Positions 38,859 to 48,115 of a DNA stretch of 64,000 nucleotides are shown here, piece by piece; positions within the stretch are counted from its first letter, which is position 1, and each line of letters opens with the position of its first letter. The stretch covers positions 486,053 through 550,052 of the forward strand of contig NZ_FNFM01000002.1 in assembly GCF_900101095.1 (NCBI RefSeq), given 5' to 3'. A program made the translations under genes and the position numbers. The notes beneath the pieces are model-generated. The model worked only from the letters and a program-made list of their open reading frames with translations, was not told where the DNA came from and did not search any database. This DNA is from Actinopolyspora mzabensis (GTDB lineage: Bacteria > Actinomycetota > Actinomycetes > Mycobacteriales > Pseudonocardiaceae).

Positions 38859-40400
38859 GTGCAGCCGCTGCGCGTCCCGAGCGAGATGTTCAGGTTCACC
38901 ACCGGTGACCGCTCCGAGCTCTACTCCGCGATCCTGCACGCCTTCGGCGAGGCCAACGAACGGCTGGAAACCGCGCTGAGCATCGACGAGGTGCGGGAAA
39001 GGCTGCGCTCGGTGGGCTGGTTCGACGCGCTCTCCGACGAGGACCTGCACGCCGCGCTGAAGCAGCTGGGCGACTGGGGACTGTTGGACAACGTCCAGAA
39101 CCACGCCGAGAACTACCGCACCGCCGCCGAGTACGAACGCCGCAACCTGCAGTACTCGTTGACCAAGCTCGGTGAGGCCGCCTTCGCCGGAGTACAACAC
39201 GCGATGGCGACACTCGCCTCCAGCGGCGCGTTGCAGACGGCGGTGCTCGACGCCATAGCCGACCGGCTGGGCGAGCTGAACGAGTTGCTACGCGACCCGA
39301 CCTCCGCCGACCGCAGGATCTTCAGCAGCCTGCAGGAACTGGAGGGCCATCTGGAGGCCTTGCGCAACAACACCAAGCAGTTCAACGCTGAACTCCAGCG
39401 GCTGCTGCGCGCCGAGGGTGTGGACCTCACGACGTTCCACGAGGTCAAATCGGCCACGGTGGCCTACCTGCAGGAGTTCTGCGACCAGCTCGAACAGCGC
39501 TGCCACGCCATCGCCTCCGGCATCACCGAAGTGGAGGATCGCGGTGTGGCGGAGCTGCACCGGCGTGCGCTGCGGGGCGCGGAACTACCCCCCGGAACGG
39601 GCGACGAACGACGCACCGAGTGGCTGGATCATCGCGCCACCCGCTGGCAGGGACTGCGGATCTGGTTCCACCCGGAGGACGACTCGGCGCCGCGCGCCGA
39701 GCAGCTGCTGACCGTGGCGCGGCAGGCGATCGTCACCCTGCTGCAGGTACTGGAACGCATCGACGATTCGCGGAAACGTTCCTCCAGCGTGGCCTCCGAT
39801 TTCCGGGAACTGGCCCGCTGGTTCACCCGAGCACCCGACGAGGACGAGCTGCACCGCCTGTTCGCCGCCGCGTTCGGCCTGGGATCGGCGCGGCACGCCC
39901 AGCTGATCCACGAGGACCCGGAGGTCATCGCCCCCTCCACATCGTGGGCCGACGCACCGGCGGTGGGGATTTCGGCGACGCTGCGCACCGGGGGACGCAA
40001 GGAGAGCTTCGCCCGCACCGGCAGGGTCCGCGACGTCGCCGAACTCAAACGGCAACGCGCGGAACTGGCGCGTGCCGAGCGCGCCCAGCTCGAAGCCGCC
40101 TGGCAACGGTTGGCCACCGACGGGCGGGCACGGCTGTCCGACTTCGCCGAGCTGGACCACACGGTGTTCCAACGACTTCTCGAACTGCTGGGCAGAGCAC
40201 TGGCCGCCGGGCGGGACGAGTCCGGGGCGCGCCGGGCGAGTACCCCGGACGGCCGTGCCGAGATCGAACTGCGCGATCCCGACGACCGGGGCGAAACAAC
40301 GCTGCGCACCCCGCACGGCACGTTCACCGGCCCCGACTTCGCGGTCGACATCCGCATCGTGGGTCGTGATCTCGAAGAGCCCGCCCGGGAGGCGAGTTGA
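38859..40400 (+). CDS. jetA: Wadjet type II JetA (DUF2397/TIGR02677)
   Basis: A 513-residue protein beginning VQPLRVPSEMFRFTTGDRSELYSAIL. It matches the DUF2397 pattern, with a winged-helix region (SIDEVRERLRSVGWFD, LHAALKQLGDWGLLDN) and long helices. In Wadjet it acts as the kleisin-like part of a condensin-type complex that recognises and cuts small circular plasmids. GTG at 38859 has AAGGGGGG upstream and fits the family N-terminus; a GTG at 38811 is an alternative, possibly leaderless. The stop codon overlaps the jetB start by 4 bp. Confidence 0.9.
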   Translation: MQPLRVPSEMFRFTTGDRSELYSAILHAFGEANERLETALSIDEVRERLRSVGWFDALSDEDLHAALKQLGDWGLLDNVQNHAENYRTAAEYERRNLQYSLTKLGEAAFAGVQHAMATLASSGALQTAVLDAIADRLGELNELLRDPTSADRRIFSSLQELEGHLEALRNNTKQFNAELQRLLRAEGVDLTTFHEVKSATVAYLQEFCDQLEQRCHAIASGITEVEDRGVAELHRRALRGAELPPGTGDERRTEWLDHRATRWQGLRIWFHPEDDSAPRAEQLLTVARQAIVTLLQVLERIDDSRKRSSSVASDFRELARWFTRAPDEDELHRLFAAAFGLGSARHAQLIHEDPEVIAPSTSWADAPAVGISATLRTGGRKESFARTGRVRDVAELKRQRAELARAERAQLEAAWQRLATDGRARLSDFAELDHTVFQRLLELLGRALAAGRDESGARRASTPDGRAEIELRDPDDRGETTLRTPHGTFTGPDFAVDIRIVGRDLEEPAREAS

Positions 40401-41632
40401 GCAATCTCAACAACCAGCTCGTGGTCACCGAGCGCGAGGAACTGGCGCGCTGCATCAGGGTGCTGCTGGCGAATCCGCTGCTGACCAAACAGGACTCCCC
40501 GAAGGACTTCGACACGGCCAGGCGTCGTCACGAGGCACTTCGCTCCTGGTTCGACTACTACTGCGGCTGGACGCTGACCGTCATGCCCCGAGCGGGCTAC
40601 GCCCGGCTGCACAAGAGCCGCGGCGACGTGGACGCGAGCAGACCTGCCCGCAGACTCCGTTCGGGCAGGGCACCGTTCGACCGCCGCCGCTACGCGCTGC
40701 TGTGCGTAGTGGCGGCCGAGCTGCTGGCCACTCCCACCACCACCATCGGGATGCTCGCCGAGCGGGTCCGCCACAGCACCGGGAACGATCCCGTGGTGCC
40801 CACCTTCGACACCTCGATCCGCTCGGAACGAATGGCCTATGTGGACGTACTTCGGCTGCTGGAGTCGTACACGGTGCTGGTCACGGTGGACGGCAGCACC
40901 GAGAATTTCGTCGAGACCGAGCTGGCCCAGGTGCTCTACCGGGTGGACTCGACCCTGCTGATGCGGCTGCTCAGCACGGTGACCGGTCCTTCCCGGATCG
41001 ACGACGCGGAAACCGACTACACGGACCCCGACGAACTGATCGGGACGATCTCGACCGATCCGCGTTACGGGACCACCGCCGAGCACTCCTCGCGGAACCA
41101 GCGGAACCTCTGGGCACGGCACTCCGTGCTGCGCAGGCTGTTCGACGATCCAGTGGTGTACTGGAAGGACCTGAGCGAGCAGCAGCGCGGCTACGCCGGT
41201 TCGCAGGCCGGTCGCCAGCTGATCCGCAAGGCCGCCGAGGAGGCGGGGTTCGTCCTGGAGGAACGGGCGGAGGGTGTGCTGCTGGTGGATCGGGAGCAGA
41301 TCGCCACCGACAGCACTTTCCCGGACGACTCGGGCAACGCCAAGATCGCCGCGCTGCGGTTGCTGGACGAGCTCAACGCTCACCCGGAGGGCGTGACGAC
41401 ACAGCGGCTGCACGAAGCCACGGCGGAGATGCTGGCCCGCGAACCCCGCTGGGCGAAGTCCTACCGCTCCGAGGACGGCACCTCCCGCCTGGTCGGCGAC
41501 GCGCTGCGGATACTGGCCGACTTCGACCTGGTCGTTCGGCACGAGGACAGGGTCGTTCCCCGACCGGCCGCCGCCCGCTACCGCCTCGACGGCGTGAAAG
41601 TCTCGGCTCCCTCGGAAGGAACCCACGAATGA
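40397..41632 (+). CDS. jetB: Wadjet type II JetB (DUF2398/TIGR02678)
   Basis: A 411-residue protein with a TTG start that overlaps the jetA stop (TTGA). Family-like segments include RRRHEALRSWFDYYCGWTL, FDRRRYALLCVVAAELL and RNLWARHSVLRRLFDDPVVY; the C-terminus is winged-helix-like. JetB is the KITE-like subunit that binds JetA and the SMC-type JetC. Its stop codon overlaps the jetC start. Confidence 0.9.
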   Translation: MSNLNNQLVVTEREELARCIRVLLANPLLTKQDSPKDFDTARRRHEALRSWFDYYCGWTLTVMPRAGYARLHKSRGDVDASRPARRLRSGRAPFDRRRYALLCVVAAELLATPTTTIGMLAERVRHSTGNDPVVPTFDTSIRSERMAYVDVLRLLESYTVLVTVDGSTENFVETELAQVLYRVDSTLLMRLLSTVTGPSRIDDAETDYTDPDELIGTISTDPRYGTTAEHSSRNQRNLWARHSVLRRLFDDPVVYWKDLSEQQRGYAGSQAGRQLIRKAAEEAGFVLEERAEGVLLVDREQIATDSTFPDDSGNAKIAALRLLDELNAHPEGVTTQRLHEATAEMLAREPRWAKSYRSEDGTSRLVGDALRILADFDLVVRHEDRVVPRPAAARYRLDGVKVSAPSEGTHE

Positions 41633-44600
41633 GCGTCACCGAGCTGCCGACGCGGAACAGCGCCGACACCTCGCGGAACCGCTGGCAGCCGAACCGGGCG
41701 GGCATCGTCAACATCTGGCGCTACTACGGGGAGACCTTCCGGTTCCACCGCGGCAGGCTGCTGCTGCGCGGGCCCAACGGAACCGGCAAGTCCAAGGCCC
41801 TGGAACTGCTGCTGCCGTTCCTGTTCGACGCGCGACTCACCCCGAGGCGGTTGTCCACGTTCGGCTCCGACCGGGGCATGCACTGGAACCTGATGGGCGA
41901 GGGAGCCGGCGGAACCACGCGGGTCGGCTACGTCTGGCTGGAGTTCACCCGCGAGACCGAGGAGGGCACGGAGTGGTTCTGCTGCGGCGCCCGACTGCAG
42001 GCCAGCAGCCGCACCAGCAACGTGACCACCGCCTACTTCACCACCACCCGCCGGATACACACCCCTGACTCTCCCGTGCACGACGTGGCGGAAACAGCGG
42101 GCGAGGTGGCGGAAACCCTGTCGCTGCTCAACGACTCCGGTCAGCCGCTGTCCCAGGCCGCCCTGGGCGAAGCACTCGGGGATTCCGGGCAGGTGCACCA
42201 GAGTCCGGCTGACTACCGCACCGAGCTGCGCTCCAGGCTCTTCGGTGGCATCGGGCAACAGCGCTACGAGTCGCTGATCAGCGCGTTGCTGCAGCTTCGC
42301 ACCCCGAAGCTCTCCGAGCGGCTCGACCCGAACTTCCTGTCCAAACTGCTGTCCAACGCGCTACCACCGCTCGGTGACGCCGAGATCAGCGAGCTCGCGG
42401 ACGGCTTCGAACGGCTGGACCGACAACGAGAACGGATCGGCAGGCTCGAAACGGAGGTCGAGGCGGCCGAGAAACTCGCCGAACGACAGCGACAGTACGC
42501 ACGGCGCGTGCTCTACAACGCCGCCACCGAACTGACCTCGGCCAATTCCGAGGTGGACAGGACGAGCGGCATCGCCCGCGAAACCCAGCGGGAGTACGAC
42601 GACTCGCTCACCGAACGCGAGCGGTTAAGGCAGCGCAAGAGCGAGACCGACGGCACGATCACGAACCTGCGGGAGGAGTTCGACGGGCTCAACAACCGCA
42701 ACAGCGAGCTGAGCGAACTCGCGACCGACAGCGAGAACGCGCACAGCGACGCGACAGAACTGCGGGACAAGGCCACCGACGCCCGGTCGCGGGCCGAGGA
42801 GAACGAGCGGAGTTCGGTCGAGGCGGCCGAGAACGCCCGCCGGGCGGAGGGCGAACGGCGGGAAGCAGCCGAGGCGGCCGGGCAGTCGGCGCGGCGACTC
42901 GGCATGTCGGCCACCCACCGGGAAATGGCCGGATCCGAGCACGACTCGAAACACGCGCGGGCACTGCTGCGCGCGGCGCTCGACGGCAAACGCAAGGCGC
43001 TCGACGAGCTGCACACCGCGCTGCGCACCCACGAGACGGCGCTCCGGGACCACGAGCAGGCCGAACAACGGACCGAACAGGCACGAACCGAGCTGGCCGA
43101 GGCCACCGAACGCCGCGACGCGGCCGAGCAGGCCCACGCCGCAGCGGTGCGGCAACAGTCACAGCGGCTGCGGGACTGGGCCGAGGCCAACGTCGAGCTG
43201 CGGATCGACGACGTCGAGGAACTCGCGGAAGCGGCGGCGGACCACTCCACGGTGCAACGGCTGGTGTGGGACGCCGCCGAACCGGCCGCCGAAGCGCTCA
43301 CCACCGAACGAACCGAGACACGTGCGGGCCGCGACCACCTGGCCGAACGCCGCGACGCGCACGTGGCGGAGATCGAACGGCTCCGACACGAGACCGACCT
43401 GCCGCCGACCGCACCGGCCACCCGCGACGCGGACCGTTCGACACTGCCCGGTGCGCCGCTGTGGAAACTGGTGGACTTCGCCGAGCGCACCGACGAGGCG
43501 ACCCGAGCGGGCGTCGAGGCGGCGCTGCAGGCGAGCGGCCTGCTAGACGCCTGGGTCACCCCGGCGGGCGAGCTCACCCCAGACGGCCACGACACGTTCC
43601 TGACAGCCGAATCCGTCGAACCCGCAGGCGGACGAACGCTCGCCGAGGTGCTGCGTCCGGAACCCGAACACGCGGTGCCCGCGCGGCGGCTGGAGCGGAT
43701 ACTCGCCGCGATCGCCTTCGACGAGCGGCTGCCCGCCGAGCACCCGGTGGCGATCGGAGCGGACGGGCACTGGCGACTCGGCCCGGCGACCGGGAGCTGG
43801 GCGAAACCGGCGGTGGCCCACATCGGCACGACGGCACGGGAGCGAGCCCGCGAACGGCGGATCGCGGAGCTTTCGGAGCTGGTGACCGTGCTGGACGAGT
43901 CACTGTCCGAAATCGACGAAACCCTGGACGGGCTGGAACGGCGCCGCGAACGACTGCGCGCCGAGCGGGACTCGCTGCCGTCCGCCGAGGAGGTCGACAC
44001 CGCACGCGGTGAGCTCGACACGGCCACCGCGACGGTGGCCGTACGGCAGGACGCCGTGGGTCGCGGCGAGCGTCAGGTCACCGAGTCCGCCGAAGCGGTC
44101 GAACGGACCCGGAACTCGCTGGCGGCCAAGGCCGACGAGTACGGATTGCCGAGGGAACGAACCGCGCTCCGGGAGTTCGAGAACGCGCTGGAGGGGTTCG
44201 AACGGGCCGGGGAAACCTGGATCGACGCGATGCGCGACGCCACCACGGCCGAACACACCGCACGGGACAGGGCGGAACAGGCCGAACGCTCGCTCACCGT
44301 CGCGCGACAGCGCGAGGCCGAGGCCGAGCGTGCCGAGCAGCGCGCGGCGGCGCTAGCCACGAAACTGCGTGCCAGGGAACGCGCGCTCGGCACCGAACAG
44401 AGCGAGATCCTGCGTGCGCTGGAGGACGTCCGGGGCAGGCTGCGGCAGGCCCAGAACGACTCGGAGTCGTTGAACGAACAGCTGCAGGAGCTCGCGGGCC
44501 GGATCGGATCGCTGGAGAGCTCGCGGGTGTCCACCGCGCAGGACCACGAGCGCGCTGTGGGGCTGCGCGACGACAGGCTCGAACGGTTCCGGCGGATCGC

Positions 44601-45669
44601 CGGGACGAGCATCCCTGGCGACGCCGGGATCGAGCTGGACGCGAGCTCGAACGCGATCCGGACGAACCTGGAGGCGGCCCGGTCGGTCACCGAGAAGTGG
44701 CCCAACACGCCGCACACGACGAAGAACATCAACGACTCGCTGGACCGGCTCAACGAGACCCTGCACGGCTACCGGGAGGCACTGGCCGAGCACGCCGCCG
44801 TGGCGCTGGAACTGGACGAGGACGTCCACGTGTTCGTGGCGACGATGAACGGCGTCCGGCTGGGTGCGACGCGGCTGCTGGAGTCGCTGCGCGAGGAGCA
44901 CGAGCGGCAGCGCACCGACATCACCGAACACGAGCACGAGCTGTTCGACAAGACGCTGACCGGTGACGTGCGCAGGCACCTGGCGGAGCGGATCAGGAGC
45001 GCCAACGAGCTGGTGGACGCGATGAACGACCGCCTGGAACGGGTGCGCACCGCATCCGACGTGGCGGTGCGGCTGGTGTGGCAGGTGGGGCGGGACCTTC
45101 CCGCGGGCACGCAGGCGGCGCGGGACCTGCTGCTCAAGGACCCGGTACGGCTGTCCGAACAGGACCGTGAGTCGCTGCACCGGTTCTTCCGGGAACGCAT
45201 CGAGGACGCCAAGACCAACAACACCGCCACGTCCTGGGAGGAGCAGCTGCGCGAGGTCTTCGACTACACCCAGTGGCACCGGTTCGACGTCAGGATCGAC
45301 CGGGGACGGGACCGCGGCTGGGAACTGCTGACCAAGAAGCTGCACGGGGCGCTCTCCGGCGGGGAGAAGGCCATCGCGCTGCACCTGCCGCTGTTCGCCG
45401 CCATCGCGGCGCACTACGAGTCGATGACCGGAGCACCCCGGCTGATCCTGCTCGACGAGGTGTTCGTCGGTGTGGACAGCGCCAACCGGGGGCAGGTGTT
45501 CGAGCTGCTGAACTCGCTGGACCTGGACCTGATGCTGACCTCGGACCACGAGTGGGGGACGTACCGGGAGTTGGACGGCATCGCGATCCACGCGCTGACC
45601 ACCGGCGACGGCGACGACGCGGTCACCACCACCCGGTTCGTGTGGGACGGCGAAGGGTGGCGCGAATGA
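41629..45669 (+). CDS. jetC: Wadjet type II JetC, SMC-like ATPase (TIGR02680)
   Basis: A 1346-residue SMC/Rad50-like motor. The N-terminal Walker A is GPNGTGKS at residues 48-55. About 1000 residues of heptad-rich coiled coil follow, and the C-terminal half-ATPase has signature LSGGEK (from residue 1242) and Walker B LILLDEVFVGVD (Asp1276, Glu1277). It would extrude DNA loops and identify small circular DNA. The ATG at 41629 overlaps the jetB stop; readings starting at 40072 run antiphase through jetB. Its own stop overlaps jetD. Confidence 0.93.
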   Translation: MSVTELPTRNSADTSRNRWQPNRAGIVNIWRYYGETFRFHRGRLLLRGPNGTGKSKALELLLPFLFDARLTPRRLSTFGSDRGMHWNLMGEGAGGTTRVGYVWLEFTRETEEGTEWFCCGARLQASSRTSNVTTAYFTTTRRIHTPDSPVHDVAETAGEVAETLSLLNDSGQPLSQAALGEALGDSGQVHQSPADYRTELRSRLFGGIGQQRYESLISALLQLRTPKLSERLDPNFLSKLLSNALPPLGDAEISELADGFERLDRQRERIGRLETEVEAAEKLAERQRQYARRVLYNAATELTSANSEVDRTSGIARETQREYDDSLTERERLRQRKSETDGTITNLREEFDGLNNRNSELSELATDSENAHSDATELRDKATDARSRAEENERSSVEAAENARRAEGERREAAEAAGQSARRLGMSATHREMAGSEHDSKHARALLRAALDGKRKALDELHTALRTHETALRDHEQAEQRTEQARTELAEATERRDAAEQAHAAAVRQQSQRLRDWAEANVELRIDDVEELAEAAADHSTVQRLVWDAAEPAAEALTTERTETRAGRDHLAERRDAHVAEIERLRHETDLPPTAPATRDADRSTLPGAPLWKLVDFAERTDEATRAGVEAALQASGLLDAWVTPAGELTPDGHDTFLTAESVEPAGGRTLAEVLRPEPEHAVPARRLERILAAIAFDERLPAEHPVAIGADGHWRLGPATGSWAKPAVAHIGTTARERARERRIAELSELVTVLDESLSEIDETLDGLERRRERLRAERDSLPSAEEVDTARGELDTATATVAVRQDAVGRGERQVTESAEAVERTRNSLAAKADEYGLPRERTALREFENALEGFERAGETWIDAMRDATTAEHTARDRAEQAERSLTVARQREAEAERAEQRAAALATKLRARERALGTEQSEILRALEDVRGRLRQAQNDSESLNEQLQELAGRIGSLESSRVSTAQDHERAVGLRDDRLERFRRIAGTSIPGDAGIELDASSNAIRTNLEAARSVTEKWPNTPHTTKNINDSLDRLNETLHGYREALAEHAAVALELDEDVHVFVATMNGVRLGATRLLESLREEHERQRTDITEHEHELFDKTLTGDVRRHLAERIRSANELVDAMNDRLERVRTASDVAVRLVWQVGRDLPAGTQAARDLLLKDPVRLSEQDRESLHRFFRERIEDAKTNNTATSWEEQLREVFDYTQWHRFDVRIDRGRDRGWELLTKKLHGALSGGEKAIALHLPLFAAIAAHYESMTGAPRLILLDEVFVGVDSANRGQVFELLNSLDLDLMLTSDHEWGTYRELDGIAIHALTTGDGDDAVTTTRFVWDGEGWRE

Positions 45670-47141
45670 GCCTCCCGGATTCACCACGGACGGGTCCGCC
45701 GGATTCCCCGCGGGAGCGTCTTCCGGACTCGCTGCGCGACGCCGAGCTGACGCCGCTCTGGCGCGCGGTGCACGAACGGCTGTCCTCCGGCCGCACCGTG
45801 CGCGGGGTCCGGGTGGGGCCGCTGGACGAGGCGCAGCGCTCCCGGCTGGCCGACCTGCTGGGAAGGACTCGGCTGCCGGGGGAGTACGAGCGGATCGCGC
45901 TGGCCGAGCTCGACGCGGCCCTGCGGGAGGTGTGCGGCCGGGACAGCCGGGCGGTGGTCGCCGAGCTGGTCGGCCCGCTGGACGACCAGGCGGCGCGGCG
46001 GAAGCGGCACACCGACGAGGTGACCGAGCTGTGGCGGTGGCTGGCCGAGCACGAAGTGGTGGCGGCACGCCCGGAGCTTGCCGAGTGGGTGGCGCAGGTC
46101 CGGCGCGGCGGACTCGTGGACGGTTCGGTCTCCCGGACCCGCGAGCTGCTCGGCGACGCGCTGCGGGTGCTGGCAGGGCTTCCCGAGGGTGGGCTGCCCG
46201 AGTCCGGGCTTTCCGGCGCGGGGCTTCCGCTGCCGGTGCTGGCGGAGCGGGAGCTGCGCGATCCGCACGCGCTGGACGCCGACACGCGGATGGCGGGACT
46301 CGTGCTGCGTGCGCTGGCCGTGCTGCACGGCGTCCCGGTGCCGGAGTACGCCGAGCAGCGCCGGGAGCTGTGGGAGCGCGCCGGGGTGGCCGAGGACGAG
46401 CTCTCCGCGACGGTGCTGGTGGCGGGCCCGCTGCTCGGTGGGCACGGGACCGCCGCCCGGATGCTGCGGGTGGGGCGCGAGGACGGCTGCGCAGTCGCGC
46501 TGACCCTGGCGCAGTTGCGCGCCGGTGACCAAGGGGGCGGATTTCATGGTGGCGGTGCCCAGGATGGCGGGATCGTACCGGCCGAGGGCGTGACCGAGGT
46601 GTACGTGGTGGAGAATCCGGCGGTGCTGACGTTGGCGCTGCGGCGGTTCGGTTCGTGCTGCCCGCCCATGGTGTGCGTGTCGGGGTGGCCGAACAGCGCG
46701 GCGATCCTGCTGCTGCGGGAACTCGCCGCGCACGGGGTGCTTGCCCGCTACCACGGGGATTTCGACGGCGAGGGGTTGCGAATCATCGGACACCTCGTGG
46801 AGCGGGTGGGCGTGCGGCCGTGGCGGATGACCGCGGCCGACTACCTGGCTGCCCTCGCGGGATCGGGCAGGGCAGACTCGGAGGGGGCTGGATCTGACGG
46901 GGCTGGATCTGACGGCGCTGGTTCGGAGGGTGCCGCATCGGACGGGACCGGATCAGCCGCGGCCGGATCACGACGCGGTGGACCGGCCACCGGCTCCGTG
47001 CCGGACACCCCGTGGGATCCCGAGCTCGCGGCGGCCGTGCGGGAGCACGGGGTGGCCGCCCCCGAGGAGCGGGTGGCCGAGACGCTGCTGGACGAGCTGG
47101 CAGGAAAAGCCGCGTCGCCGCCGTCCTCCCCGATGGAGTGA
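45666..47141 (+). CDS. jetD: Wadjet type II JetD nuclease (DUF2399/TIGR02679)
   Basis: A 491-residue protein with N-terminal DUF3323-like and C-terminal Toprim/TOPRIM-VI-like nuclease parts. Candidate metal ligands are Glu316 (YVVENPAVL) and Asp365/Asp367 (HGDFDGEGL), the expected E and DxD. JetD cuts the plasmid held by JetABC. The ATG at 45666 overlaps the jetC stop. Residues 406-435 are an Asp/Glu-Gly-Ala-Gly-Ser repeat not needed for catalysis. All four jet genes overlap by 4 bp, so they form one translationally coupled operon. Confidence 0.92.
   Translation: MSLPDSPRTGPPDSPRERLPDSLRDAELTPLWRAVHERLSSGRTVRGVRVGPLDEAQRSRLADLLGRTRLPGEYERIALAELDAALREVCGRDSRAVVAELVGPLDDQAARRKRHTDEVTELWRWLAEHEVVAARPELAEWVAQVRRGGLVDGSVSRTRELLGDALRVLAGLPEGGLPESGLSGAGLPLPVLAERELRDPHALDADTRMAGLVLRALAVLHGVPVPEYAEQRRELWERAGVAEDELSATVLVAGPLLGGHGTAARMLRVGREDGCAVALTLAQLRAGDQGGGFHGGGAQDGGIVPAEGVTEVYVVENPAVLTLALRRFGSCCPPMVCVSGWPNSAAILLLRELAAHGVLARYHGDFDGEGLRIIGHLVERVGVRPWRMTAADYLAALAGSGRADSEGAGSDGAGSDGAGSEGAASDGTGSAAAGSRRGGPATGSVPDTPWDPELAAAVREHGVAAPEERVAETLLDELAGKAASPPSSPME
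46881..46970 (+). repeat. Six 15-bp tandem repeats in jetD
   Basis: Units start every 15 bp from 46881 and encode variants of DGAGS; the first two differ at one base. The array keeps the frame and lies after the DxD region. Confidence 0.85.
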
Positions 47142-47192
47142 AAGATCGTCGCGACATCCCACACCGTCGACCGCTCGCGGCAGGCTCGGGGT

Positions 47193-47831
47193 ATGAGTGC
47201 CGTGGTGGCCGAAGGGGTGATACCTGTGGCTGCACCTGCCCACGACACCGGCGCGTTCGACCTACTCGTCGAGCTGCGCGGCGTCTGGACCCCCGATCTC
47301 GCCGACCGGTACCTGCCGATTCCCGGAATGCCACCGGTGAAGTACGAGTGCCAGGACGGACACCTGATCGTGAGCCCTTACGGGGGTTCGGCCAACACAT
47401 ACGCCACTTACCGAATGCTTACCCTCATGGAACCCCCGGCCAGAGGATTGGGGTGCCGAGTTTATCCGACGCTGAACGTTCAGCTGGGCATCAATCGCTG
47501 GATCCAGCCCGATTTCGCGGTGCTGCGCGAACCGGCGCGTGGAGGAGTATGGATACCCGCCACCCGGGCGCTGCTCCTCGGCGAGTGCGTCTCGCCGTTC
47601 AGCCGCGTGGCCGACCGGATCGACAAACCCGCCATGTGCGCCGAGGCGGGCATCGCGTACTTCATGCGCGTGGAGGTCTCCTACGCCAAGAAGCACGCCG
47701 AGGTCGTACTGCTGCGGCTCGGTGAGAACGGTGCCTACAAGGTGCACGCCAAGGCGCTGGCGGGCGACACCTTCGAGACGCGGGAGCCGTTCCCGCTCCG
47801 GTTCGACCCCGCCGAACTACTGGAGGACTGA
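47193..47831 (+). CDS. Uma2 family putative restriction endonuclease (DUF820)
   Basis: A 212-residue protein with the Uma2 pattern: KYECQDGHLIVSPYGGSANTYATYRML, then WIQPDFAVLRE, LLLGECVSPFSRVADRIDKPAMCAEAGIAYFMRVE, and a C-terminal beta part. The PD and ECVSP segments hold the PD-(D/E)xK-like acidic residues, though Lys is not obvious. Uma2 proteins are numerous in actinobacteria and mostly uncharacterised. It starts 51 bp after jetD and could be read from the same transcript. GTG at 47226, with AAGGGG upstream, is an alternative start. Confidence 0.85.
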   Translation: MSAVVAEGVIPVAAPAHDTGAFDLLVELRGVWTPDLADRYLPIPGMPPVKYECQDGHLIVSPYGGSANTYATYRMLTLMEPPARGLGCRVYPTLNVQLGINRWIQPDFAVLREPARGGVWIPATRALLLGECVSPFSRVADRIDKPAMCAEAGIAYFMRVEVSYAKKHAEVVLLRLGENGAYKVHAKALAGDTFETREPFPLRFDPAELLED

Positions 47832-47911
47832 GGCGGCGACCGGAAGAATCCGTCGTCGCGAACCCGTCGCCGTTGCGGTTCTCAGCGCAGCGGTTCCCAC
47901 CAATTCGGTTC

Positions 47912-48106
47912 TCAGCGCAGGCTAGCGAGGAAGGACGCCCAGGCACGCTGGTCGAAGGCGAGCACCGCGCCGTCCGGCACCTTGGAGTCCCGCACCGCCA
48001 CGGCGGGCCCCGCGAAGGCGACCTCGACGCAGTTCCCCCCGGCACCGTTGTTGCCGCTGCGACTACTCTTCCGCCATCCATCGTTGGAGACGTCCACCGT
48101 CGACAT
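47912..48106 (-). CDS. DUF397 small protein
   Basis: A 64-residue DUF397 protein: GWRKSSRSGNNGAGGNCVEVAF, then VAVRDSKVPDGAVLAFDQRAWASFL. Such proteins are the partners of Scr1/BldB-linked helix-turn-helix regulators in Streptomyces and relatives and behave like small antagonists in regulatory pairs. It lies 9 bp downstream of such a regulator. Confidence 0.93.
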   Translation of the reverse strand: MSTVDVSNDGWRKSSRSGNNGAGGNCVEVAFAGPAVAVRDSKVPDGAVLAFDQRAWASFLASLR

Positions 48107-48115
48107 GGCGCCTCC

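Noticed and set aside
40072..45669. A 1865-residue plus-strand reading including JetC
   Set aside because: The first 519 codons run out of phase through jetA and jetB and are Arg/Pro-rich; the ATG at 41629 with a 4-bp overlap is the real start.
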